The notes: generated from the sequence alone by a model not told the origin. DNA of 64,000 nucleotides from Thermoanaerobaculales bacterium (GCA_035358815.1 DAOPQC010000005.1:186001-250000); one strand, 5' to 3'; positions 43,467 through 52,216 are shown, counted from the first letter of the stretch. Numbers and translations: made by a program.

Positions 43467-44747
43467 GTGGTCGACGTGTCGTTCCTCCCGGACCCCCTGC
43501 GGAAAGAGCTCGCCGGGGTGGGCGAGGTCGACGTGCTGGTGGGCATCCCGAGCTACAACAACGCCGGGACCATCGGCCACGTCGTGCGCGCGGTGCAAGG
43601 CGGCCTCGCGAAGTACTTCCCGGACTGCCGCGCCCTGCTTGTCAACTCCGACGGGGGGTCCCGGGACGGCACCCCGGAGGTTGTGAGGGAGGCGTCGGTC
43701 GGGTCCTTCGACACCATCCTCGCCGCCCACCCGCTGCGCGCGGTGCACCGCATCGTCACCCCGTACCACGGCATTCCGGGCAAGGGAAGCGCCCTGCGGA
43801 CGGTGTTCGCGGCCGCGGCGTTGACCGGCGCCCGGGCCTGCGCGGTGGTCGACTCCGACCTGCGCTCGGTCACGCCCGAGTGGATCGACCTGCTGGTCAC
43901 TCCGGTGCTGCGGCGCGGCTTCGACTTCGTCGCCCCGCTCTACCACCGCCACAAGTACGACGGCACGATCACCAACAGCATCGTCTACCCCCTCACCCGG
44001 GCGCTGTACGGAGCGCGAGTGCGGCAGCCGATCGGCGGCGACTTCGGCTTCTCGGGACGGATCGCCGAGCACTACCTCGGCCACGACGTGTGGTCGTCGG
44101 ACGTTGCCCGGTACGGGATCGATGTCTGGATGACGACGACGGCGATCAGCGACTCCTTCAAGGTCGGGCAGTCGTTCCTGGGGGCGAAGATCCACGATGC
44201 CAAGGACCCCTCGGTGGACCTCTCCGACATGCTGGTGCAGGTGGCGGGCGCGGTCCTCGCCCTGATGGCCGAGCACCCGGAACGCTGGCGGTCGGTCACC
44301 GGGTCCAGCCCGGTGCCCACCTTCGGCTTCGAGTACGCGGTCGGCGTCGAGCCGGTGCCGGTCAACCTCGCGCGGATGCTGGATCGATTCCGGACCGGCG
44401 CGCGCGAGCTTCGCCCGGTCTGGGAAGGCGCCCTGGACCCCAGGACCTGGTCCGAGGTCGCCCGTGTCGCCGCGGCGCCGGACGTGGCGTTCACGTTTCC
44501 GGCGGAGTGCTGGGTCCGGGTCGTCTACGACTTCGCAATCGCCTACCGGCGGGGACGGATCGACCGTGAGCACCTGCTGCGGTCGCTCACGCCTCTCTAC
44601 CTGGGCCGGACGGCGGCCTTCGTCATCGAGACCGGCGAGGCCTCGGCCGCCGATGTCGAGGGCATGATCGAGCGGCTCTGCCAGCAGTTCGAGGGCGACA
44701 AGCCCTACCTGATCGAGCGCTGGAACGAGATCGGAGGTGGACCATGA
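43467..44747 (+). CDS. GT2-type glycosyltransferase of an osmolyte operon
   Basis: A 426-residue GT-A enzyme with VLVGIPSYNNAGTIGHVVRAV, NSDGGSRDGTPE, the DxD motif in AVVDSDLRSVTPEWI and RQPIGGDFGFSGRIAEHYL. The layout resembles mannosylglycerate or mannosylglucosylglycerate synthase-like enzymes. It would add a second sugar to glucosylglycerate or its phosphate, as in the Petrotoga/Rhodopirellula pathways (family knowledge). The start is GTG 43467, 3 bp after the phosphatase stop. The stop overlaps the next gene by 4 bp. The donor sugar is not deducible here. Confidence 0.75.
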   Translation: MVDVSFLPDPLRKELAGVGEVDVLVGIPSYNNAGTIGHVVRAVQGGLAKYFPDCRALLVNSDGGSRDGTPEVVREASVGSFDTILAAHPLRAVHRIVTPYHGIPGKGSALRTVFAAAALTGARACAVVDSDLRSVTPEWIDLLVTPVLRRGFDFVAPLYHRHKYDGTITNSIVYPLTRALYGARVRQPIGGDFGFSGRIAEHYLGHDVWSSDVARYGIDVWMTTTAISDSFKVGQSFLGAKIHDAKDPSVDLSDMLVQVAGAVLALMAEHPERWRSVTGSSPVPTFGFEYAVGVEPVPVNLARMLDRFRTGARELRPVWEGALDPRTWSEVARVAAAPDVAFTFPAECWVRVVYDFAIAYRRGRIDREHLLRSLTPLYLGRTAAFVIETGEASAADVEGMIERLCQQFEGDKPYLIERWNEIGGGP

Positions 44748-45448
44748 CGACAGACTTCTCGGAACGGCTCGTGAGCGCCCTCGACGCCTTTCTGGAGGCG
44801 GTCCTGCGGTTTCTTCCCGGGTTGCTGGCGGCCGTGCTCATCATGATCGTCGGCCTGGTTGCGGCCTGGGTGCTGAAGCTGCTCGTCACCGCGGTCCTCC
44901 GGGCTGCCCGGTTCGACCGCTACTGCGACGGCAGCGGCATCAGCCTGGCCCTGAGTCGTGCCGACATCCGCGCTTCCCCTTCGCTGCTGGTCGGGCGCGG
45001 CGTGTTCTGGCTGTTCTTTCTCAGCCTCGCGGTGGCCGGGATGTCGGCGATGCAGGTCGCGTTCCTGAGCGAGCTGATCTCGGGTTTCTTCCTCTACCTG
45101 CCACGCCTGGTGTCGGCGCTGCTCATCCTGCTGCTCGGCTTCCTGCTGGCGAACTTCCTGTCCCGGGCAGCGCTGCTCGGCGCAGTGAACTCCGGGGCGC
45201 CCTCGCCGCGCCTGATCTCGGTGGTGGTCCGGCTCCTGATCATGGTGCTGGCGTTCGCCATGGCGCTCGAGCAGCTGCGGATCGCGCCCCACATCGTCCT
45301 CGCCGCCTTCATCATCGCCTTCGGTGCGGTGATGTCCGGTCTGGCGCTCGCCTTCGGGCTCGGGGGCCGGGAGGTCGCCAAGCGGACGCTGGAAAACCAG
45401 CTCGTGACCCGGAGCGACCAGGAGCGGGACGGCGTCTCCCACCTGTGA
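44744..45448 (+). CDS. MscS-type conserved transmembrane helix protein
   Basis: A 234-residue membrane protein with about five hydrophobic segments. It ends in LAFGLGGREVAKRTLENQL, the pore-proximal sequence seen in small mechanosensitive-channel-like proteins, but it lacks the full cytoplasmic MscS domain. Its ATG overlaps the glycosyltransferase stop. Within an operon making a compatible solute, a role in releasing or sensing osmolyte under pressure drop is a reasonable guess. Confidence 0.72.
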   Translation: MTTDFSERLVSALDAFLEAVLRFLPGLLAAVLIMIVGLVAAWVLKLLVTAVLRAARFDRYCDGSGISLALSRADIRASPSLLVGRGVFWLFFLSLAVAGMSAMQVAFLSELISGFFLYLPRLVSALLILLLGFLLANFLSRAALLGAVNSGAPSPRLISVVVRLLIMVLAFAMALEQLRIAPHIVLAAFIIAFGAVMSGLALAFGLGGREVAKRTLENQLVTRSDQERDGVSHL

Positions 45449-45887
45449 CGCTCTGCGGGGTCAGGGCCTGGCGAACGTTGCGCGGACCTGGGCGAGGAGC
45501 TCGCAGAGGGCGCCGGCGAGCTCGAGCTCACCACTCCGGGCGAGGACGGTGGCGCCTGCGAGGGGTCAGGTCGAGGGGATCGGACGGTCACGGCGATGGC
45601 AGATCCCGATTCGATGTAGCATGGGCGGGTGCAGTCGCGCGGCCTGACGGAGGGAACGACTCGTTCGCAGCCCGGGCAAGGTGGGATTCTTCCGGTGGGG
45701 CTTCAGGGTGGGAATCGAAAGGTAAGTCGATTCGGTAGGAAACTGAGCCTCGGGCTGCTTGTGTCAAACGAGCGTTGTGGTTCTTCAGAGAACCACGTGG
45801 GCAGAATGTATAACCACTTGATTAATTTGTCAAGTCCTAAACTGCCGGCTGTCGCCGAACAGGGGCGCCGCCGGCGGGGGAGGCACG
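45449..45887. other. Non-coding region before pncA with hairpin and AT-richer core
   Basis: These 439 bp hold no confident gene. The part 45700-45840 is markedly AT-richer than the window. A perfect hairpin, GTGGTTCT, loop TCAG, AGAACCAC, lies at 45777-45796. TATAAC at 45809-45814 could be a -10 box for pncA. A GTG-started 97-codon frame (45629-45922) lies 6 nt after TAGCAT but has no recognisable content. On the minus strand, 45461-45553 reads as a plausible helix ending in a stop but lacks a start, and may be a gene remnant. Confidence 0.5.
45816..45835. promoter_or_regulatory. Inverted repeat, possible operator of pncA-pncB
   Basis: ACTTGA, 8-bp AT-rich spacer TTAATTTG, TCAAGT. It sits just past the TATAAC box and 52 bp before pncA, where a repressor of NAD salvage could bind. 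No known NAD-regulator motif was matched. Confidence 0.4.
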
Positions 45888-46457
45888 ATGCTGAGCGCTC
45901 AGGATGCCCTGATCATCGTTGACCCGCAGCTCGACTTCTTCCCGGGAGGAGCGCTGGCAGTGCCGCGCGGCGACGAGATTCTGCCGGCGGTCAACCGCGC
46001 CATCGAGGCCTTCGCCGAGCGCGGCCTCCCGGTGATGGTGACCCGGGACTGGCACCCGAGCGACCACTGCTCGTTCGTCGCCCAGGGAGGCCCGTGGCCC
46101 CCCCACTGCGTTCGCGGCACCTCTGGGGCCGAGCTCCACCCGGGCCTGATGCTGCCGCCGATGTTCACCATGGTGCACAAGGCGGCGTCCCCGGAGCGGG
46201 AGTCGTACTCCGACTTCGAGGGCACCGGGCTCGCCGACCACCTTCGCTCGCGGGGCGTGAAGCGAATCTTCGTCGCCGGCTTGGCCCTCGACTACTGCGT
46301 GCGCGCGACCTGCCTCGACGGGGTCGACGCCGGCTTCCAGGTGGTGCTCCTGACTGACGCGACCCGCGCGGTGAACGTCCACCCGGAGGACGGCGACCGG
46401 GCGCTCGCCGAGCTGGTGGCCATCGGCGTGCGCCCGCTGGAAGGGACGCCAGAGTGA
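45888..46457 (+). CDS. pncA: Nicotinamidase
   Basis: A 189-residue isochorismatase-fold amidase that turns nicotinamide into nicotinate for NAD salvage. The catalytic triad is visible as Asp12 (IIVDPQLDF), Lys98 (MVHKAASPE) and Cys137 (ALDYCVRAT). The metal site is Asp54, His56, His60 in TRDWHPSDH. GGGGGAGG precedes the ATG. The stop overlaps the GTG of pncB by 4 bp, so both steps of the Preiss-Handler entry are co-expressed. Confidence 0.94.
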   Translation: MLSAQDALIIVDPQLDFFPGGALAVPRGDEILPAVNRAIEAFAERGLPVMVTRDWHPSDHCSFVAQGGPWPPHCVRGTSGAELHPGLMLPPMFTMVHKAASPERESYSDFEGTGLADHLRSRGVKRIFVAGLALDYCVRATCLDGVDAGFQVVLLTDATRAVNVHPEDGDRALAELVAIGVRPLEGTPE

Positions 46458-47815
46458 GCGCCCCGCCCCGCGTCCACGCCGTCTGCCCATCGGCGCTGCT
46501 GGTCGACCTCTACGAGCTGACCATGATGCAGGCCTACTGGTCGCGCGGGATCGAGGGCAGCGCGACCTTCGACCTGTTCGTGCGCCGGCTGCCGCCGGCC
46601 CGCAGCTTCCTGCTCGCGGCCGGGCTCGAGACCGCCCTCGAGCTGCTCGAGGGGCTGCGGTTCACGCCGGCGGATCTCGACTACCTGTCCGGCACCGGCC
46701 TGTTCGATCGCGGTTTCGTCGAAGTGCTTGAGGGCTTCCGGTTCTCCGGGGACGTCGATGCCATGGCCGAGGGCACCGTGGCCTTCGCGCGGGAGCCGCT
46801 GCTCAGGGTGACCGCCCCGATTCTCGAGGCCCAGTTCTTCGAGTCGCTGCTGATGAACCAGTTCCACGTCCAGACCCTGCTCGCCTCCAAGGCGGCGCGG
46901 GTGGTGCTGGCCGCCCGCGGCCGGGGCGTGGTCGACTTCGGGATGCGCAGGATGCACGGCGTCGACTCGGCGGTCGCCGGCGCGCGGGCCTACTGGATCG
47001 CCGGCTTCGATGGGACCTCCAACGTGCTCGCCGGGCAGCTCTACGGGATCCCCATCGTGGGGACGATGGCCCACAGCTTCGTGCAGTGCCACCCGAGCGA
47101 GCTGGCGGCGTTCCGGGCGTTCACGCAGGTCTACCCCGAGACCGTGCTGCTGGTCGACACCTACGACACCCTCAGGGGAGTCGACCACGTGATCGAGCTC
47201 GCCCGCGAGCTCGGTCCCTCCTTCAAGGTGCGCGGGGTCCGGCTCGACTCCGGCGACCTCCTCGAGCTGTCGCGGGCGGCTCGCCGGCGGCTCGACGGCG
47301 CCGGGCTCGAGCAGGTCCGGATCTTCGTCTCCGGCAACCTCGACGAGCGCCGGGTGGCGGAGCTGGTGGCGGAAGGGGCGCCGATCGACGCCTTCGGGGT
47401 CGGCACCCGGCTCGGGACCTCGGAGGACGCGCCCAACCTCGACCTGGTCTACAAGCTCGCCCAGCTCGACGGCAGGCCGCTGCTCAAGCTGTCGACCGAC
47501 AAGGCGACCCTGCCGGGGATCAAGCAGGTGTGGCGCCGTGTCGACGACCAGGGCCGCTTCGCGGGCGACGTCATCGGCCTCGCGGGCGAGGGGCGCGACG
47601 GCGTGCCGCTGCTCGAGCCGGTGATGCGCGGCGGCGCGCGGTTGCACGAGCCGGGAGATGCGCTGACCGCCGCTCGACGGCGCGCCGCAGGGCAGCTCGC
47701 CGCGCTGCCGGAGGCGATCCGCGGCCTCGCCCCGGCCGACCCGCCGTACCCGGTCGAGGTGTCAGAGGCCCTCACGCGTTGCGCTCAACAGGTGAGCGCA
47801 GGCCTGGCTGACTGA
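46454..47815 (+). CDS. pncB: Nicotinate phosphoribosyltransferase
   Basis: A 453-residue enzyme that joins nicotinate and PRPP to give nicotinate mononucleotide. Family lines include LLVDLYELTMMQAYW, FDLFVRRLPPARSFLLAAGLE, DFGMRRMHGVDSAVAGARAYWIAGFDGTSNVLAG, GTMAHSFVQCHPSE, VRLDSGDLLELSR, and the PRPP-contact FVSGNLDERRV with GVGTRLGTSEDAP. The length is normal for the bacterial type. It ends the two-gene operon and faces the thi operon. Confidence 0.93.
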   Translation: MSAPPRVHAVCPSALLVDLYELTMMQAYWSRGIEGSATFDLFVRRLPPARSFLLAAGLETALELLEGLRFTPADLDYLSGTGLFDRGFVEVLEGFRFSGDVDAMAEGTVAFAREPLLRVTAPILEAQFFESLLMNQFHVQTLLASKAARVVLAARGRGVVDFGMRRMHGVDSAVAGARAYWIAGFDGTSNVLAGQLYGIPIVGTMAHSFVQCHPSELAAFRAFTQVYPETVLLVDTYDTLRGVDHVIELARELGPSFKVRGVRLDSGDLLELSRAARRRLDGAGLEQVRIFVSGNLDERRVAELVAEGAPIDAFGVGTRLGTSEDAPNLDLVYKLAQLDGRPLLKLSTDKATLPGIKQVWRRVDDQGRFAGDVIGLAGEGRDGVPLLEPVMRGGARLHEPGDALTAARRRAAGQLAALPEAIRGLAPADPPYPVEVSEALTRCAQQVSAGLAD

Positions 47816-47856
47816 CAGGCGGCCGACACCGTCGATCGGCGGTCCACTGGGCGGTC

Positions 47857-47887
47857 GCGAACGGGAACGGAGACGGGGGCGGGAACG
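47857..47887. repeat. Single-arm GGAACGG-type intergenic repeat
   Basis: Repeated AACGGGAACGGAGACGG-like units between the convergent pncB and thiD genes. They match one arm of the 17278-17410 element; no second arm is seen nearby. Confidence 0.5.
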
Positions 47888-47949
47888 ATTGCGCCTTCGG
47901 TCCCCCAGACCCAAGATCCTGGATCTCGGGCGGGCCCGGTACCCTGACT

Positions 47950-48765
47950 CTAGTCCCCAACCCGTCCACCGTGCCGGAACAGGTCGAGGGCCTCGATGCC
48001 GCCGCCGAGCGAGCTCCGGTTGAGGAGAGCGTCGGTGAGCAGGCGCTTGGCGGCGGCCACCGCGTCGGGCACGGCCATCCCGAGCGCCAGCCCGGCGGCG
48101 ATCGCGGCCGCCAGCGTGCAGCCGGTGCCGTGGTCGGCGCCGGCGGAAGCGACGCGGGGCGCACGCAACTCGCGGACCACGGACCCGTCATCGAGGACGT
48201 CAACCGCGTCGCCCTCCAGGTGGCCGCCCTTGACCAGGACGGCGGCAGCGCCGAGCCGTCGGATCGCGGCCGCCGCCTCGCACATGTCGGGGACGGTATG
48301 GACCTCGCGCCCGGCCAGGATCGCGGCCTCCTCGAGGTTGGGCGTCACGAGGGCGGCGAGCGGCAGCAGGTCGCGGCGCAGCGAGGAGACCGCGTCGTCC
48401 CTGAGCAGTCGGGCGCCCGAGGTCGCGACCATCACCGGGTCGAGGACCAACGGGCCGGGCCGGTGCTGCCCGATCCGGTCGACGACCACCTCGATCAGCT
48501 CGCGCGAGTACAGCATCCCGGTCTTGACGGCCCGCACCTGGAAGCCCTCGCAGACGGCGTCGATCTGGTCGGCGAGGATCGCCGGCTCGGTGGGCTGCAC
48601 CGAGCGCACCCCGAGCAGGTTCTGCGAGGTGAGGCAGGTGACGGCGGTGGCGCCCCAGGCGCCCATGGCGGCGATCGCCTTGAGGTCGGCCTGGATCCCG
48701 GCGCCGCCACCCGAGTCGGAGCCGGCGATGGACAGCACCACCGGGCGCAGCCGGGCGCCGCTCAC
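47950..48765 (-). CDS. thiD: Hydroxymethylpyrimidine/phosphomethylpyrimidine kinase
   Basis: A 271-residue ribokinase-fold enzyme that phosphorylates HMP and HMP-phosphate to HMP-PP. It has SIAGSDSGGGAGIQADLKAI at the N-terminus, the signature LTSQNLLGVRSV, VLDPVMVATSGARLL, PNLEEAAILAG and the anion-hole/catalytic stretch GADHGTGCTLAAAIAA. GTG at 48765 overlaps the thiL stop by 4 bp. It is the last gene of the thiMELD unit under the TPP riboswitch. Confidence 0.94.
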   Translation of the reverse strand: MSGARLRPVVLSIAGSDSGGGAGIQADLKAIAAMGAWGATAVTCLTSQNLLGVRSVQPTEPAILADQIDAVCEGFQVRAVKTGMLYSRELIEVVVDRIGQHRPGPLVLDPVMVATSGARLLRDDAVSSLRRDLLPLAALVTPNLEEAAILAGREVHTVPDMCEAAAAIRRLGAAAVLVKGGHLEGDAVDVLDDGSVVRELRAPRVASAGADHGTGCTLAAAIAAGLALGMAVPDAVAAAKRLLTDALLNRSSLGGGIEALDLFRHGGRVGD

Positions 48766-49799
48766 GGTGCCTCCGCAGCCGAGGGCCGCGCCGGGACCGG
48801 GAAGTGGTCGAATCCGGACATCGTCAGCGCGCCGATGGTGCCGTCGGCGCGCCGCAGCTCCAGCGAGTCGCCGGGGACGATCTCGCCGATGTCGAAGAGG
48901 CTGCGCCCGGTGCGCACCGCGACCTCTGCCCGCAGCTCCTCCACGCGAATGGCGTCCACGGTCGCCAGCAGCCGATAGTCCTCGCCGCCGGCGAGCGCAA
49001 GCCGCAGGATGTCGTGGCCGGTCGCCGCGCACAGGAGGCGCAGCGCGTCGGACAGGGGCAGCGATCGCTCGTCGACGATCGCGCCAACGCCGCTGCCGCG
49101 GCAGACGTGGCGGAGGTCAGAGGCCAGTCCGTCGGAGAGGTCGATGGCGGCGTGGGCGGCGCCCGAGGCTGCGAGGATGCGGGCTTCGGTGAGGTAGAGC
49201 TCGGGCAGGTAGTGCGCGTCGAGCAGCGCCTGCGCGGCGTCGTCCGGGAGAGCCGGCCGCTCGAGGAGGACGGTGAGACCGCCGGCCGAATCGCCGAGGG
49301 TTCCGGTGACTACGATGCGGTCGCCGGGCCGGGCACCCGACCGGTAGAGCACCTGGTCGCGGGGGACGCTTCCGGTGACGGCGACGTTGATGCAGAGGTC
49401 GGCCTTCGAGCCGGTGGTGTCGCCGCCGAGGAGGTTGACGCCGGTGGCGGCGGCGAGGTCCTTCATCCCGTCGTAGAGGTCGTCGAGCTCCTCGACGGAG
49501 ACGGTGGGCGGGATGGCGATCGAGATGAAGGCCTCCTGCGGCACCGCCCCCATCGCCGCGATGTCGGACAGGTTGACGGCGAGCGCCTTGTAGCCGAGCT
49601 GGCGAAACGAGATCGTGCCGCGCAGGAAGTGGACCCGCTCAACGAGCAGGTCGGTGGTCACGACCAGGGCGCCGTCGCCGGCCTCGATCACCGCGGCGTC
49701 GTCGCCGATGCCGCGGATGACGCGACGCGGATCGCCGGCCTGGCAGCCCGGCGTGATCCGGTCGATGAAGGCGAACTCGCCGAGCTCGGTCAGCTTCAC
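48762..49799 (-). CDS. thiL: Thiamine-monophosphate kinase
   Basis: A 345-residue kinase making thiamine diphosphate from thiamine phosphate, the last biosynthetic step. It has GEFAFIDRI, IGDDAAVIEAGDGALVVTTDLLVERVHF, GYKALAVNLSDIAAMGAVPQ, LLGGDTTGSKADL, LGDSAGGL and AIDLSDGLASDLRHVC, all signatures of the family. It overlaps thiE and thiD by 4 bp each. Confidence 0.95.
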   Translation of the reverse strand: MKLTELGEFAFIDRITPGCQAGDPRRVIRGIGDDAAVIEAGDGALVVTTDLLVERVHFLRGTISFRQLGYKALAVNLSDIAAMGAVPQEAFISIAIPPTVSVEELDDLYDGMKDLAAATGVNLLGGDTTGSKADLCINVAVTGSVPRDQVLYRSGARPGDRIVVTGTLGDSAGGLTVLLERPALPDDAAQALLDAHYLPELYLTEARILAASGAAHAAIDLSDGLASDLRHVCRGSGVGAIVDERSLPLSDALRLLCAATGHDILRLALAGGEDYRLLATVDAIRVEELRAEVAVRTGRSLFDIGEIVPGDSLELRRADGTIGALTMSGFDHFPVPARPSAAEAP

Positions 49800-50455
49800 G
49801 GGGACCTCCGTTGCGCGAGGCCGGCATCGACCTCGCGCCGGAGCACGACCGCAGCGGACCCGGGATCGGGCGCCGACATGAGGGCACTGACAACGGCCAC
49901 GCCGTCCGACCCGGCGAGCACGACGGCGCGGGCGTTGCGCGCGTCGATGCCGCCGATCGCGAGCAGCGGGGCCGCCCCGACGACGCCGCGAATGGTGGCC
50001 ACCCCCTCGAGCCCGACCGCGAGCAGGGCGTCGGGCTTGGTCGGGGTGAGGAAGACCGGCGACACGGAGAGGTAGTCGGCGCCGGCGGCGAGGGCGGCGC
50101 GGGCCTCCTCGGGGGTCGCCACCGAGACACCCAGCAGCATGTCCGGTCCGATCAGCCGTCGCGCGTCGGCGGCGGGGAGGTCGTGCTGGCCGACGTGCAC
50201 GCCGTCGGCGCCGGCGGCGATCGCCACGTCGACCCGATCGTTGACGATCACCGGCACCCCGGTGCCGGCGAGCAGCTCCTTGATCTGGCCGACCTCGGCG
50301 AGGAACCCGCGCGCGCCGAGCGACTTCTCCCTGAGCTGGATGGCGGTGACGCCGGCGCGGACCACCCGCTCGACGACGTCCGCGAGGGCGCGGCCGCGGG
50401 CGAGGTCGCGATCGGTCACCAGGTAGAGCCGGAGGTAGTCGCTGGAGCGCCTCAT
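49796..50455 (-). CDS. thiE: Thiamine-phosphate synthase
   Basis: A 219-residue TIM-barrel enzyme joining HMP-PP and thiazole phosphate. It has LRLYLVTDRDLARGR, AIQLREKSLGARGFL, VIVNDRVDVAIAAGADGVHVGQHDLP, the phosphate-loop stretch YLSVSPVFLTPTKPDA and LAIGGIDARNARAVVLAGSDGVAVVSAL. It overlaps thiM and thiL by 4 bp each, so the order M-E-L-D is a tightly coupled unit. Confidence 0.95.
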   Translation of the reverse strand: MRRSSDYLRLYLVTDRDLARGRALADVVERVVRAGVTAIQLREKSLGARGFLAEVGQIKELLAGTGVPVIVNDRVDVAIAAGADGVHVGQHDLPAADARRLIGPDMLLGVSVATPEEARAALAAGADYLSVSPVFLTPTKPDALLAVGLEGVATIRGVVGAAPLLAIGGIDARNARAVVLAGSDGVAVVSALMSAPDPGSAAVVLRREVDAGLAQRRSP

Positions 50456-51264
50456 GGACCGACCTCCCGAATCGCGGCTGAGGCGGTCAGGTCGGCGGGC
50501 TCGATCGAGGCCAGGGCGTCGATGAGCGCGACCTGGAACGACCCTGGGCCCTCGGCGCGCCGGGCCGCTCGCTCGCCGGCGAGCCCGAGGTAGGCGAGGG
50601 CGCCGGCGGCGGCCGCAACCGGGTTGCCCTCGACCGCGCAGAACGCGGCCACCAGCGCGGTGGCGACGCAGCCGGTCCCGGTGACCCGTCCCATCAGCGG
50701 GTGGCCCGCCCGGACCTCGAGCGCGGCCTCGCCGTCGGTCACGAGATCGACCTGACCGGTGATCGCGACCGTGGTGCCGAGCCGGCTCGCGAGCTGGACT
50801 GCGACGAGGGCCGCGGCATCGACGTCGTGGGCGGCATCGACGCCCTTGGTGGCGGCGTCGAGGCCGGAAACGCTCAGGATCTCCGACGGGTTGCCGCGGA
50901 TCACCGCGATCTCGAGCTCGCGGGCGAGCGCACGGGCGGTGGAGGTGCGGAAGGGGGTGGCGCCGGCCCCAACCGGGTCGAGGATCACCGGGGTGCCGAG
51001 CCGGTTGGCGGCGGTGCCGGCGAGCCGCATCGCGTCCACCCACGACGGAGAGAGGGTGCCGATGTTGAGGACCACGGCGCCTGCGAGCGCCGCCATGTCC
51101 TCGACCTCCTCCCGAGCGTGGGCCATGACCGGCGATGCGCCGGCCGCGAGCAGCGCGTTGGCCGTGGTGTTCATCACCACGTAGTTGGTGATGCTGTGGA
51201 CCAGGACGCGGCGCTCGCGCACCGCGGCCAGGGCCTCGGCCGCCGCGGCGTTCCAGTCAGTCAC
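50452..51264 (-). CDS. thiM: Hydroxyethylthiazole kinase
   Basis: A 270-residue kinase that salvages the thiazole alcohol. It has LVHSITNYVVMNTTANALLAAGASPVMAHAREEV, LNIGTLSPSWVDAM, GTPVILDPVGAGATPFRT, IRGNPSEIL and the catalytic GRVTGTGCVATALVAAF. GTG at 51264 has GGAGGT 6 nt upstream. It is the first gene after the TPP riboswitch. The unit holds no thiC or thiG, so here it serves salvage and final assembly of thiamine. Confidence 0.94.
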   Translation of the reverse strand: MTDWNAAAAEALAAVRERRVLVHSITNYVVMNTTANALLAAGASPVMAHAREEVEDMAALAGAVVLNIGTLSPSWVDAMRLAGTAANRLGTPVILDPVGAGATPFRTSTARALARELEIAVIRGNPSEILSVSGLDAATKGVDAAHDVDAAALVAVQLASRLGTTVAITGQVDLVTDGEAALEVRAGHPLMGRVTGTGCVATALVAAFCAVEGNPVAAAAGALAYLGLAGERAARRAEGPGSFQVALIDALASIEPADLTASAAIREVGP

Positions 51265-51318
51265 GACAGACCTCCGGGGCGGGTCGGCTGGGGCTGGTCC
51301 TGTGGGCTGTCACCGCGT

Positions 51319-51416
51319 ATCCCTCCGCTGGCATGACCCAGATCAGGTTCCGGCGGCCTTCGTGGCCGCCGAGGGTGTGGTCTCAGCTCCCGTCTTGCCC
51401 CGGGAGCACCCCTCAC
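51319..51416 (-). ncRNA. TPP riboswitch (THI element)
   Basis: Read on the minus strand the sequence begins GTGAGGGGTGCTCCCG. It continues with the conserved CTGAGA in GGGAGCTGAGACCACACCC, a variable GC-rich stem (GGCGGCC...GGCCGCC) and the hallmark ACCTGATCTGGGTCATGCC followed by AGCGGAGGGA. All core parts of the thi-box are present. It ends 55 nt before thiM and would turn the thi operon off when TPP is bound. Confidence 0.95.
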
Positions 51417-51452
51417 ACGGTTCGAGCAGCGTATGGAAGCGGCGCGTGCGTG

Positions 51453-52070
51453 TCAACCGCCGCGAGCGGCCTGCAGGTTGGTGACCGCGAGCACCGCGGC
51501 GAGGACGGCCGACCACAGCCAGCCGGCGGAGACGGCGATCGCGCACAGGGCCATGCACACGACAACCGACAGCAGACGGACTCCGAAGATTCCCTGGGGC
51601 CCCCACGCGGCCTCGGCCAGGGATCCGACGATCATCCCCCCGTCGAGGGGGAGGATCGGCAGCAGGTTGAGGAGGCCCCACCCCAGGTTGACCCAAACCA
51701 CGTACTGCATCAGCTCGCCGAGCAGGGGCGAGCCGGGCGGGAGGAGCCTGGCCAGGACCAGGGCGGCGGCGCCGACCGCCACCCCGACCGCCGGCCCGGC
51801 GGCGCTGACCAGGGCGCGCTGGGCGGGGGGCAGCGCGGTCGCGCCGCGCCAGCTGGTGACGCCCCCGAAGCCGTGGAGCTCGATCGCGGGCTCGAGGCCT
51901 CGTCGACGCACGGCAAACGCGTGGCCCAGCTCGTGGATGAGCACCCCGGCGAGGACCACCGGTAGCCAGAGCGCGATGCCCGGGAGGCGGTGGGGGCCGA
52001 TCAGGAGCGCGGTCACGAAGAACCACGGCTGGATCCGGACCGGCACCGCGCCGAGGCGAAAATGAAGCAC
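51453..52070 (-). CDS. Site-2-protease-like M50 metalloprotease
   Basis: The protein is about 205 residues with several membrane helices. The zinc motif HELGH is at residues 46-50 and the third ligand is in PLDGG (142-145), so the active site is complete. It lacks PDZ and CBS domains and is a compact rhomboid-like-sized M50 member, probably cutting membrane-bound regulators or signal peptides. GTG at 52070 was chosen: GGGGAG stands 9 nt upstream and a TATTCT -10 box precedes that. The frame is open to 52124. Confidence 0.82.
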   Translation of the reverse strand: MLHFRLGAVPVRIQPWFFVTALLIGPHRLPGIALWLPVVLAGVLIHELGHAFAVRRRGLEPAIELHGFGGVTSWRGATALPPAQRALVSAAGPAVGVAVGAAALVLARLLPPGSPLLGELMQYVVWVNLGWGLLNLLPILPLDGGMIVGSLAEAAWGPQGIFGVRLLSVVVCMALCAIAVSAGWLWSAVLAAVLAVTNLQAARGG

Positions 52071-52216
52071 GATCGTGGGCTCCCCGGGGCAGAATACCAC
52101 CCGGGCGGGCGCGTGCCGGGTCACCTCGCACGGTCGCGGGAAGCGGTCTCCGGCGCGGCGCGCCTTTGGAAAGCCGCGGTAGCGCGGTACCCTCGGCAGG
52201 GTCCAAGGAGGTGGCG

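Noticed and set aside
45629..45922. 97-codon GTG-started frame before and into pncA
   Set aside because: It lies 6 nt after TAGCAT, but composition is Arg/Gly/Ser-rich without pattern and it runs into pncA in another frame. It is mentioned only in the region entry.
51319..51416. Short reading frames through the TPP riboswitch
   Set aside because: The stretch matches the THI-element core on the minus strand; the frames across it are incidental.
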